In this document: one piece after another, positions 11,901 to 23,242 of the stretch
How the letters are laid out: each line of letters opens with the position of its first letter
Numbering within the stretch: the stretch's first letter is position 1
Assembly: GCA_001662425.1 (NCBI GenBank)
Contig: BDDC01000115.1
Location: 9,110 to 73,109 of the forward strand
Direction of reading: 5' to 3'
Length of the DNA: 64,000 bases
Source: Chlamydomonas sphaeroides
Taxonomy: Eukaryota; Chlorophyta; Chlorophyceae; Chlamydomonadales; Chlamydomonadaceae
The notes under the pieces: generated by a model
The model's input: only the letters and a program-made list of their open reading frames with translations
The model's database searches: none
Told to the model about the DNA's origin: nothing
Translations under genes and position numbers: made by a program

Positions 11901-14645
11901 GGGCCGCCGCGCCAGCCGCCACGCCGCGCCGACACCGCGGCTCCGGGCGCATCGCCCCCGGCTGAAAACCTCATCTACTCGCCCTGCTCAGACAGCGAAC
12001 GGTGTGCTCATGGGCATCCGCTCGGGTGCAGTCGTGCCCTACACCAACGCACTGCCCACCGTATGCAAGCATATGCATGTCCGGCACCTCGCCGCAGCGG
12101 TTACGGATGAAATGTCGGGTGCGCAGGATCGCAAGTACAGGTTCTTGACTTTGTATGTTTTTTTCTCGTGTGCCAGGTGTACTACATGCCATGCGACGCG
12201 CTCGGTGACCGCATGGGTGAGGGCCGCGGGCTGCGACCGTCGCCTATTGACCGCGCGTGTGCCGGCTGCCGCTCGTCTGGAGCTGCTGCTGCGCAGTTTG
12301 GCGCACCAGAATGCGTACCTGCGGCCGGCGCGACGCACTTGGACATCATATATCATGCCTCACACCCCGCCTTGTCCCTGCCCACGTCCCGCTGCGCCTG
12401 CAGTGGTCATCATGACGCTGTTCCTCAGCCTCACGGCGCTGCAATTCCTGTTCGACTCGCCGCCCGCCAACTACCTGAACGCGCTGCACCAGGTGCTACA
12501 GCTGGCCGGGCGTACCACCGCGGGCGCGCTATAGATTGTAACAGGCCGCGTCTATGCGGACCCGCGGCCGTGCGCGCTTGCCTGGATTAGCCGGGGCCAT
12601 GTGCTGAGCTTTCACAACAGCTCACACCGTCAAAACACTGTTTGGGAGCAGATGCTGATGCGACTTAACCCCTGCGCCAGCGGGCAGCTACGGGCCGCAT
12701 CCCTTAAGGGCACACGCAGAGCCACGACCGCCGTACATGCCACCAACCATCAGAGCTCCCTCCTGCTAACCTGCTCCCTCCTGCTTCCCCCCCTTACTTC
12801 TCACGTCAGGTTGTGCTGGTTGCCTACATCATCATGCTGCTGTCATGCGCCGAGAGCCTGCTGGTAAACCGCATCGTGCGGCTGTCGCAAGCCCACACCA
12901 ACGAGCGCAAGTGCCTGTCAAGATACGGCACGCTCCTCAGGTGAGTTGCGGGCGTACGCACGGCCGTGGTCATCGCGTGGGCTGCTGTCACGCACGGCAA
13001 TGCTCTTGGCATGCGCTACCCCACATCGTCGGCCCAGGCGTTTGCCCAGAGCCCAGCTGTAAGCCAACCGCCCATCCTTGTCCGCTGTGGATGGCCACAT
13101 CGTCCCTTCTCGTTCTCTGGCGCCGGCGCTCCCCTGCGTCGTCGCTAGCGGCTGCACCTGCGCCCGACCCCTGCAGGGCGGGTGCCAGGCCCCACATGGC
13201 CCCACAGCCCCGCCTGCGTCCGCCTGCTGCGTACGTGCCCTCAGCCTGCCTGCTCCCCAGCTGCGCTGCCGGGCTGCCGCAGCAGCAGCAAGCGCCCAGC
13301 TGCGCGCCGCTCCCTCGGCCGGCCGGCGCCCCGCCACCGCAGGCGCCCCACCACGCAGCTCAACCTCAACACGGGCGCAGGCGACGGAGTGGCGCCCGAG
13401 CGGGCGGCTGGCGGTGACGTGATGAGCTATCCCAGCGTTGCGGTGAGCTAGGGGCATGCGTGTGATGAAGTGCTAGGAGCTTGGATGCGTACCCTTCATT
13501 GCGTTCGCTTGCGCTTGGCCGTGTGCCTGTTGGCGCCGCGCCACGCGCTGACGTGCTGCGGACAGCCCATCATGCCGTACCGCAGCACACCAACCGGCCC
13601 GACCTCGGCACGCAGGGCGATGTCAAGATTCACTTTGCGCCGGCGGACCAGCCACTCAGCAAGGTGCCGGCGCGTGCCAGCGGCGACCCGGCCGGTGACA
13701 CGGTCCGCAGCCCGCCAGCCCCACAAGCCATGGCGGGCGCGCCGTACCCGGGCCCGGAGGACGCGATGGTGTCGCCCTTCGCGCAGCACACCTCGATAGC
13801 GCAGCCGAATACAATGGCTCGGGAACCGCGCGGCCGCTGCGGGCGCTGCCTGGGCGGCGCCAAGGCCGGCTGCGTGTCGCTGGCGCACTGGCCGTGGCGC
13901 TTCTATGTCAGCTGCAAGGAAGACGAGGAGTTTGCCTGGTGGGTGCATGGATGGGCGCTGATCCGGCACGGAGTATAGGTTATCGAGGAGCGCAGTCCCG
14001 CCAGCTGTTGCACGGATCACGGTGTGGCAGCACGCCGATCGCGCTGGCCCTGATCGCGCTCCCTCGCCCCGATCGCCTGGCCCGGCCTGGCCCGCAGGTT
14101 CGTGGCGGCTCGCATCGACAAGTGGTCCTGCATCGTTGGGCTGGTGCTGTTTGCGGTCACCGTGTCGGTGCTGCTCTACGTGCAGAGCCAGGTGCGATCT
14201 GGGCAGCTTGTAGCACTAGGGACCGGGCACGGCCGCGTAGGGTGCAGGAGGGAGGGGGCCCGGGGACGCGAGCTAGCGGCTGGGACGTGCAGGGGAAAGG
14301 CGCTGCGGGGACTTGGGGCGCTGCAGTATGCATGGCATCTTGGTGGGGGGCCATTATGCAACGCCGCCGCCAGGGTACACGTATGCAGCCAGAGCGTGCC
14401 AGGAGCGGGGCACTGAAAGCACGGAGGGAGGGTGGATGGAGGGTACGGCTCGCCGACTCTGGGCCGCGTGCGAGGCCGGCGGCACTGCAGGAGTGCGCAT
14501 CCGCATCTGTGCCTGCTGCCGCGTACCCGCCTGCGCGCTTGCTCCCTGGATGCACCATGCACCTCGCGTGCGCCTCGTGTGCCCCCCATCATCGCAGGTG
14601 GGTGACCACAAGCTCATGCTGGGGGACGCGCCCGGCAACATGTGA
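8946..14645 (+). CDS. pentameric ligand-gated ion channel, Pro-loop type, tandem copy A
   Basis: Sixteen exons close in phase to 602 residues: 8946-9155, 9600-9751, 9841-9889, 10042-10121, 10258-10300, 10699-10798, 11333-11426, 11500-11680, 11821-11895, 12177-12216, 12404-12492, 12810-12940, 13343-13442, 13616-13938, 14098-14191 and 14598-14645. A signal peptide (ATFALFCVAFVIRACSA) leads an extracellular domain with loop-A-like VWLPHIELPN and the signature PLDFRAYPFDHQ near residues 167-178. Four transmembrane helices follow: M1 after SYYVLTNIIPVIIISL, M2 VVIMTLFLSLTALQFLF, M3 VLVAYIIMLLSC and M4 CIVGLVLFAVTVSVLLYV. Both Cys-loop cysteines are absent, as in bacterial GLIC. Exon 2 carries a C-x3-C-x9-CC insert. 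Ligand and ion selectivity are unknown. The 450-N gap lies wholly in intron 6, so the coding sequence appears complete. Confidence 0.9.
10807..11256. other. assembly gap (450 Ns)
   Basis: A run of N falls between exons 6 and 7 of channel copy A. The corresponding intron in copy B is 227 bases, so the true gap size may differ from 450. The flanks match copy B across the exon 6 donor (CACACCAAGGGTGGGCGG). Confidence 0.98.
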
Positions 14646-16175
14646 GGGAGCTCCTTCTCGCCGCGCTAGGCGTAGGATGCAAGCTTGCCGCCAAGGCAAC
14701 TGGCCGTGGGGCCGGTAGTGCCCAGCCGCCGTGCCGGATATGTATGGTTCCTGTCGTACTCATGATGCCAGCCTATGCGCCGCTTGTGGCTAGCGCAGGG
14801 CGGCACAGCAAGGGAGGTGCTCCTGAAGGGTTGCACATACGAAAAGACGAAGTTGAGAGCCAGCTGTTGTGCTGCTGTAGGATGCAACGTGGCTTGCTTG
14901 GCGGATAGCAGGCGCATAGCAGGTGCGACCAGGAGCCTACGCGTGTGGGGTGGATGAAAGGGGCGCACCTGCGATGCACCTGCGCACCGCGGCGCGCGTT
15001 CGATGCGGGGTTGCAGCGGGACGGGCAGCAGCCTGGCTGGTTGCACCACTGGGTAGCGGGCGGGGCGTAGACAGCGAGTGTTGGGGCCGTGCGCGTTAAT
15101 TGTGGCATTGTTGAGGAAGCGGCCCAGCGAGCTTATGTTGCGCTGTCTAGCTTTGCAAGAGGTGTGAGCGAGGCGAGCGGCATGAGCGGTCCCAAGGTGC
15201 GCAACCGCATGTCTGCAACCACAACAACACGATGGAACCGGTGGTTGACAAGCCCTAGTACGGGGCTACCAGTCCATCCACGAGACTGGAGCCCCGTGCC
15301 AGCCTGTGGAGGGGCTTAATGCCCCGTGCCCGACGGCTTGGGCAATGTAAGTTCCCTTCGGTACACCCCGCCGCCAAGGGTCGCTTGCATCATGGCATCT
15401 TAAAGTACAAAGTGAACCCATCATGGGACACCACCTCAGGGCCCTCGACGTCACCATAATCCACTATCTGCAGCAGGGCGCACAACGGCAGAAGAGCAGC
15501 CTGCTCTCTGGGGTCCTGCTCGGTCCCGCCGGCCCCCCAGAGGCGACCTACCCCCTGAGCCGTGACCTTCCCTTGGCGCAGACAACCCGCGAGCCCCGCC
15601 GCCCCGCCGCCCCACCTAGCAGGACCTACGTGCCAGTTCTGTAACTTTGCGGGGCTGCCCCACCTTCACCTCCGCTCCTCAAAGGCTCCGTTGTGCGCCC
15701 CCACGTTCCCTGGCAGTTAGTCTACCCGTGGGTGCTGTTCCTGCGGCCACACAGCCACAATGCGGCCTCTGCCGTGGTGACCCTGGCCACTGCGATGGGC
15801 CGGGGAAACGGCTGGGGTTGAGCACTGAGCGTGCACACCTGCCGTGGTCGCCATGACCCTGAAAGCATGCCATGCCGCTAACCTCAAGGACAACCGAGCG
15901 TTTCTGCAGTGCTATATGGTGCCCCTTGCGGATGCCGACGATCCTAGACCCTGATAACATGCCGCAAATTGCAGGCAAGCGCCGTGATCCCGCTGTCCCG
16001 CGTCAACCGTCCGGGGCGCGGGGCGCGAGTGTTCGCGACATTCGTGTACGTGCCATGAACCATTTTGGAATGCCAGCAGCACACACTTTGACAATTGATA
16101 CGCTCGGTTTCACACGTAGCCAGTTTGCTCGCTGCTTAAGCCCGCGCCGCTGCGCCCCGCGCGGAAGCGACGGCC
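14646..16175. other. spacer between tandem channel genes
   Basis: No recognisable gene. It holds the 3' region of copy A, with TGTAA motifs at 15346-15350 and near 15647 on the plus strand, and the promoter of copy B. The open frames here lack family resemblance or paired splice sites. Confidence 0.5.
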
Positions 16176-19100
16176 ATGAGACGACGTTCTGTTGGCCACG
16201 CGCGCTTACCTCTAGTGACTTCCCTAGCGGTGTTGATTTTGGCGCTGATCGCGGAAGGACAGCTAAGAAACCCTCTACTGGGCCAAGTTGGGAATGAAGG
16301 CGCCCCGCGCGACACTCTTACTGGCCATCCAGTCAGCACCGACGTTGTGGTATCTGCGCTTCTCGAGCGTGTTACCAAGCTGGATGTGCTTCAGAACACC
16401 TACACGGTCAGTTTCCCTCTGCACTAGGGGAGCAGCTTCTGCCATCGAGGAGCGGCACAGCGTCCGCTAGCATCGCTCCCCTGGGCCCTTGGGCTTGTTC
16501 GTTCGCGGTTCGCCGCCCTAGCGTCCGACCGACCTTTCACTTCCAGCTTGGCGTCGCTCCTCGACTCACCTTCCTGTACATTGGTAATCGATTTTTCTAA
16601 AACGTGCCAGCACGACCCCAACTTGGACCCGAGGCGCCGCGGCTTGTGCATGCCCCACCCTTTCGTCAACCGACACTTACCTCTGCCACGTGTCGTGCAA
16701 CCCAAACCCAATCCACCCCTCGCTTCACGCCCCAGGCCATATGGTGGCTGGTTCTGTCATGGCAGGATTCCCGCGCCGGGGCAGCTGTGCTGGATTGCAC
16801 CACGGCGCTGCTGGGCAACGCCGCGCTCAGCTGCAGCCGCCCCTGCGACAGCAGCGGCTTGCCCTCAGCGGGGTGCTGCGACGGGTGCGCCAAGCTGCGG
16901 CACACCGCTCTGCTGATGCATCAACGAATGCAGCGGTCCCGTGTGATACATATACGTCGTGGCGGGGTTGTCGCCGGCCCGCCGCTCGCTCCTGGAAACC
17001 AACAGCCCACCCTTGCCTGCACCGCTGCAGGGTATGGCTGCCGCACATAGAGCTGCCCAACCTCATGTCGTACGACGAGGTGAGCTTTCGAGGGCCGCGT
17101 GCAAGGGCCGGTGCGAGCTGCAGGCCGCGCCATCCGTGTACCAGGGCCCCCTCTCTGTACAGCACGGCCACCTCTCCGTACAGCACGGCCTCCACTCCGT
17201 ACAGCAGGGCCCCGTCTCCATACAGCAGAGACCCCTCTCCGTACAGCAGGGCGCCCTCTCCGTACAGCAGGGCCCCCCTGGGGCAACAAGGGCGTAGCGC
17301 GCTGGGCGCCCCCTGGCTGGCTGCATGCGGCGGGCCCTGCCCTATGCCACCGCTCCGCCATCCCTCTGCCTGCCCCCACAGGACCAACTGCCTCGCCACC
17401 GCATCAACGCCAACGCGTCCACCGGCCTCGTGACGTGGAGCGTGCGCATGATTGGCACCTGGTGGGCGGATAGGGGGGGCCCAGGCAGGCAGCCAGCGAG
17501 GCAGATGGGCCAGGGAGGCAGCGAGGGAGGCAGGCAGCGAGGGAGGCAGGCAGGCAGCGAGGGAGGTAGCGAAGGAGGCAGGCAGCGAGGGATGCAGGGA
17601 GGTAGGGATGCCGGCTGGCGGGCAGGCAGCGGGGGCTGGAGGGAGGCGAGCACACGGTGGTCGGGTGGTGCGAGCCGAGCCGACAGCTGGAGCCGTGCTG
17701 TGGCCGCTCTTGACGCACGGATGGCCGGCACCTGATCAGCGAACAGCTGTCTTAACCAAGCCAAATCACATTCAGGCTGAACGGCGTTTCAATGCCCGGG
17801 CGTGCAACTACGGGCCAGCAACACGTCCTGCTGGCGTCTGGGCCCCGCCGGGGCCTCCTGGCCGGGGCCGGTCCGCAATGCGCCCTCGCTCGTCGCGTGT
17901 GGCTCGTAAGTGGGCGGCTGCCGACTCCCTCCGGGGCCCCACTGCTTTTCCTTGCTTAGGTACACCCCGCTGGACTTCCGGGCCTATCCTTTCGACCACC
18001 AGGTGTGTCGGGTGCTGCGGTGGAAAAAAGGTGTGGGGACCCGGGTGGGTGCTGCGGTCTACTGAGCTGCCGCGGCAGTCATCCCTGCCCGGCCCCCTCG
18101 CCCTCCTCGCCTACCCTTCCCTTGTGCCCCCACCTCTCCGCCACGGTCGCAGCACCTGCTGCTGGAGCTGGCCATCGCGGACGCGCTGGCCCCCTCGGTG
18201 GGCCTCAAGTGGGACCACGTGGCCAAGCTCAACAACACGGCGCACACCAAGGGTGGGCGGGGCCGCATCTGGGTTCCTGGCGCCGGCAGGTTGGCAGAGG
18301 GGCCCTGGGTGGCGCCCGTGCGAGAGCGAAGCGAAAACGTGGGCCGGCTGGGGCTGGGCCGGGCCCGTGGCCTGGGGCGGGGCCTGGGCACTCGGGTCTG
18401 GAGCCAGCGCGCGACGAGCTGAGCAGTCCTGCCCTGCCGCTGCCTCTGCCACTGCCACTGTCATGGTGAACGTGTGCAGGCGGTGACATGAGCGCCTGGC
18501 GCGTCAAGTGGGGCAAGGGCAAAGTGTACGATAGCCGCACCTGCAACACGAAGTACGGCGTTGCGGCGCCCAGGTACGGCATCCGCGTCACGGAAACAAG
18601 TGCGTGGCCAGCATTGCTCGAGCGCTGCGCTTCGTCCGTATGCTGCAGGTACCAGCTGGACGAGAATACGGCACGAGCTGTGTACGACACCATCAAAATG
18701 CACGAGCGGTACACCTCCGACAACATTGCGAAGGGCACCACGCAACCCACCGACTGCGGCTCGTACGCGCACGTGTACGAGGAGGCGCGGACGCTGTACG
18801 GCCCTGTCGTACTGGTGGCGGACATCATGGTACGGCAGGGGACCAGCATCGGATGCTGCACACAGCTATGTGCGCATGTCAGTGCATGGATGAGCCTTGT
18901 TCCTGTCCATTTCCCTGTTCCCTCACGAACATCATGATAATAATCATTTAATTTCCGATCGCTCCTCGCAGGTCAAGCGTGTCGCCAGCTACTACGTGCT
19001 GACGAACCTCATCCCCGTGCTCATCATCAGCCTTGTCGCGTTCGTGGTAAGGGCCTCGGGGATCCACGCCGCGGCGCCGCGGCCACTGGGCACACCAGCT

Positions 19101-21860
19101 AGGGTCGTACAGGGCCGTAGATTGCCGTACATGCCGTACATGGATAAGCTGCATGCCGTGCCTAAAATCCAGGTCCGGCCCCTGCCCCGCACCAGATCTT
19201 CTACATGCCGCCCAACGCGCTCGCCGACCGCATGGGTGGGTGGCGGCCTCCGCTCCTCGCCATCCCGCTCCCTCGGCTCATCGACAGCCCCAGCTCGTCC
19301 ATGCCCTTGCCGGAGTGCTTGCTCAGCCGCCGCCTGCCCTCCCCAACGCGCTACTCCTACCCCTGCAGTGGTCATCATGACGCTGTTCCTCAGCCTCACG
19401 GCGCTGCAGTTTCTGTTCGACTCGCCGCCCGCCAGCTACCTCAACGCGCTGCAGCAAGTGCGTGGTCTGAGCCGCCAGGCTGAGCCCGCCTGCCAGCTTG
19501 CAATCGCTGCATCGTCCTCATGTGCATGGGACCAGAAGCAGAATCGGCCCGCAGTGTGTGGAACCCCGTGATGCGCCTTGCCGCCTGGCCTCTCTCCGCA
19601 AATCTGCCGGACACGCACCTTGCCGCACCTTGCCGCAATGTGATGTGAGCACAGTAGACGCGAGCCCCCTGCGGTCCTCGCCCCCTCCCGCAGATCGTAC
19701 TCGTGGCGTACATTATCATGCTGCTATGCTGCTTCGAGAGCCTGATCGTCAACAAAATTGTGACGCTGCCGCAAGTGCTCAACAACAAGCGCAGCTGCTT
19801 CATCAAGTACGGCACGCTGCTCAGGTACGGATATCACATCGGTCACGGCGCTTGACGCGGGACGCACTGCTGTGGGGCCACTCGGACCGAGCTCATTGCT
19901 GTTCCTGCCCTGTCTGCAACCTAGGGCAGGAGTTGAGGGTAAGTTACCCCCTCGGCATGGACCCATGACCAGTCATGCACCTGGCCTGGCGCCCGTGTGC
20001 TCCGCCCAGCTCGTTGTACCCGCGCACGCGCCCAACCGCACCTCCCCATCGCCCCGCAGGCGGCAAACGGCGCAGTCCACGCTCACGTCCCGCTTGTCGA
20101 AGCTTATCTCGTCCATACGGGACACGCCCCCCACCCGCACGCGCTCAGCCCGCGGTGTGTCGGGCCCCTCTGCCTCTGGCACCGGGCCTACCACTCCGGT
20201 TGGCGTGGCCGGCAAGCTGCGGGGCGTGGTCGTGAACCGCAAGCAGGCTGGCAGCGCTACCGGCGGCAGGGCCCGGAGCGCCACGCGCGCGGGCTCCGTA
20301 ACGGCAAAGGCAGCGGCGAGCTCGGCGCCGTCGCCCGCCGCCACGATGACGAGGGGCGCAGCCGACGCGGCGGCGCTGCCGCCGTCGCCGAGCGGCGCCG
20401 CGCCGCCGCCGCCGGTGCTGCCGCCGCCGCAGCCCATGTCGGTCGGGACGTCTTCTGGCGGCAGCGACGCATGTGACACGGTGAGGCCGGGGAGAGCGCC
20501 CAAGGGCGCTGCAGCGGGGGGTGACGGGCTTCTAAGCACGCCGCGCTGAGGCAGGCTGGCGGTGCACCCGCGACTGGCCCCGGCGAGGCGGTGGCGTAGC
20601 GCGGGGCTGGGCGAGGGGCGAGGGCGGCAGTGCCGCAGTGGCGGGAAGGTGCAGGGGATGCGGGGGAAGGCGCACCACGCAGTGTCCGCGAGTGCGCCAC
20701 AACCGCGGCAGCCCACTCGGACCGGATGGCCATATGGGCAGCTCGCACGGCAGCGGGCCTGCACTGGCCGCGTCCAACCACGCCCGCCAAGGCTCCTCGC
20801 GTCTCATCCTCCTGCACGCCGCCCTGCCCCCTCCACCCTCCCTGGCCCGCAGCGCGATGTGACGATCCACATCAAGTCGCCGCGCAAGGCCGGCCGCCCG
20901 CCGCCGCCCACGCTGTCGCCCCTCTCGCTGCCGGCATCCCACCACGACCCCGCGGCCGCGTGCACGCCCTCGCCGGCCTGCCCCGGCGCGCAGCTCGTGT
21001 CGCCCCACTCGGGGCCGCCCAGCCCCGACCCAGCCAAGGCGCAGACGCTGTCGGTCTTTGCGCAGCCGCGCTCGCTGCTCTCCGGCGGCGTGCCCGGCGG
21101 CTGGCGGCGCCGCTGCAGCGACGGCCTGGGCGGCTGCTTGGGCAGCGCCAAGACCGGCTGGGCGGCGGTGCTGCACGGCCCGCGGCGCTTCTACATCAAC
21201 TGCAAGGAGGACGCCGAGTTCGCCTGGTGGGTGGCAATGGTTGGGCCTGATGGGTGGGCATGGGCAGGCCTGGTGGGCGGGTAGCCTTGCTCGCCCGGCG
21301 CCCGCCGCAGCCGCACGCAGGAGGCACGTGTGCCTGGTCGGGCGCTCCGATGGGCACAATGGGGCGCACGCGCATACTGCCTGGCCCATCCCTTGCCCTG
21401 ACGGCCTGGCCTGCCGTGACCCGCAGGTTCGTGGCGGCTCGCATCGACAAGTGGTCCTGCATCGTGGGGCTGGTGTTGTACGCTGTGACCGTGTCGGTGC
21501 TGCTCTACGTGCAGAGCCAGGTGCGCAGGAATTGATCCTTGCAAGCTGTGCGAGCTAATCTTGGGTTCTTTGTGCCCTGCCATCAACGCATGGCGCTCAG
21601 GGCCAGGCCGGGGAACGGCGAGGGGACGGGCACGCCACCTTGGAGGACGCGCAGAGCCGGGGAGATCCTTTTTGCAAGCACCCCCAGCTCGATGTCAGGA
21701 TGGCGTGGGGCTGTCGGTGCCTGCGCCTGCAGCCGCCTGCGGGCAAGCGCGCTCACGGCCTTAGCGCCACGTCGCCTCGCGTGCGCCCCGGGTCCCCCCC
21801 CCGTCATCGCAGGTGGGCGACCACAAGCTCATGATGGGGGACGCGCCCGGCAACATGTGA
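16176..21860 (+). CDS. pentameric ligand-gated ion channel, Pro-loop type, tandem copy B
   Basis: Sixteen exons close in phase to 732 residues: 16176-16406, 16736-16884, 17031-17079, 17382-17461, 17960-18002, 18153-18252, 18480-18573, 18649-18829, 18972-19046, 19196-19235, 19369-19457, 19694-19824, 20060-20480, 20853-21226, 21427-21520 and 21813-21860. It has the same exon phases as copy A, and eleven of the middle exons match in length. An N-terminal hydrophobic signal (LPLVTSLAVLILALIAEG) precedes VWLPHIELPN and PLDFRAYPFDHQ, again without Cys-loop cysteines. The C-x3-C-x9-CC insert is conserved. M1 to M4 match copy A closely, including LSLTALQFLFDSPPA and IDKWSCIVGLVL. Exon 13 is 421 bases against 100 in copy A, making a much longer Ala/Pro-rich cytoplasmic M3-M4 loop. 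It presumably forms homo- or hetero-pentamers with copy A (inference). Confidence 0.93.
17146..17277 (+). repeat. 21-bp minisatellite in intron 3 of channel copy B
   Basis: About six tandem units of 21 bases with consensus CTCCGTACAGCAGGGCCCCCT, differing at a few positions per unit. It lies wholly inside the intron. Copy A has no counterpart, so it arose after the duplication. Confidence 0.85.
17500..17650 (+). repeat. purine-rich GGGAGGCAGGCAGCGA repeat in intron 4
   Basis: Irregular tandem copies of GAGGCAGGCAGCGAG-like units fill the first part of intron 4 of copy B. It is almost pure purine apart from the GC steps. It is absent from the matching intron of copy A. Confidence 0.7.
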
Positions 21861-23242
21861 GCGACCGCCGCGTACGAATAACACGCCGGCCGTGGAGGAC
21901 TGACAACTCCACGCCCGCTGTACTCCGCACTTGAAATGTTACTTAGCCCTCGCCTACCGCGACTGGCAGCAGGGATTGAGGGCGCAGGGGGTCATCCGGT
22001 CGGCGGCGGATGGGCCGAGCCGAGTGCGGGGACATGGCAGAAATGCGTGCACCAGCGTACACCATGTCATTCATTGTAGGCAGGAGGTGCAATGGAGGTG
22101 TCGGAGGCAACACTGCCCCATGTCGGCCGCAGCTTCAAGCCGCAGCCTGGTAGGCCTGTTATAGGGAGCCGAGGTGTAGCACCCAGGGGAGCACCTGTTA
22201 CCGGTAGTCAGTGGGCTGTAGCAACCGGCTGCCGCTAAGTGGGCCCGCCGGTGCTGTGCGCCGCCGGTCGAGATGGCCGCGGAGGGGCGGCCCAAGGGGC
22301 TGTCTGGCTTTTTTTTACTTGGAACCAGCGTGGAAGTCATTGGAGGGTACCTGAGACAAGGGGCTGTGTGGCTTAGCGAGAGCGCACTAGAGCGCGCCGT
22401 GACCAAGTGGCCGCGGCGTGGCGGCGTGGCGCGGGGGCCGGCGGCAGCAAACACGCGCAGGCGGCAGGAGGATGTGTGTACAGTGCAGGGGGCAGGGGCA
22501 TGACCTTATCTATGATGATGCGTGCATGCGGTGTTCGAGTGGCAGGAGGGTGCAGCGCAGGGCGTGGTGTGCCAGCGCGCTGGGCCGAGCCCTCGGAATG
22601 TGTGTGGATGTAGACATTGGCGCGTCGGCGCTCATCGGCTTACGTTGACTCTGTCTTTTTCTACGAGTGTTGAGTTCTCGTGGCTCTTGATGCTGGCACG
22701 GTACGGCCGTGTGTACGCAAGGTGGGTTCTGAGCTTCTGACATGCGACGCTGGCGGCTTTCCGGTGTGGGCGCAGCAGGCCGCAGCACTCCACTGCTCAA
22801 AGCTTTCAGGCAATCGGCGACCACCACTAGGGAGCAGGGGCGCGCTAGGACCGTGACGGCAACCAAGAGATCGACCGATCAGATCACAGATCCCAGCGCC
22901 CTGACTTCCTGACGAGCCTCCCAATGTACCTTCACCAAGCCGCCGAGGCACAGCCCGCATTGCGACAGGCTACACACCGCCACGACCCCTAGCGTCCGTC
23001 GCCAGACAAGCCTGACATGCAACCCCTCTTCGGCCTCCCTCGCCCCCTGCTGCCGCGCCAGCTTTCTGCTGCGGGGTGCGGACCCTCCACGTCGCTCGCA
23101 CAGCCACGTCTCTCAAGCACGCACCCTCCAAGCACCATACCCACAACCGATGTTTCAGGTCAACGTTCCAAACAGCCCAGCAGGCACGTGGTGTCACGCG
23201 CGAGCACACCAGGCACCCCTCCACGAACCCACGCACGCGCTC
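21861..23242. other. convergent intergenic region
   Basis: It lies between the stop codons of channel copy B (plus) and WDR18 (minus), so it should contain two 3' untranslated regions. I see no gene, RNA or clear repeat in it. Confidence 0.5.

Noticed and set aside
10227..12110. 627-codon plus-strand open frame across the N gap
   Set aside because: It is open only because N was translated through. The real exons of channel copy A in this interval are in other frames and joined by splice sites.
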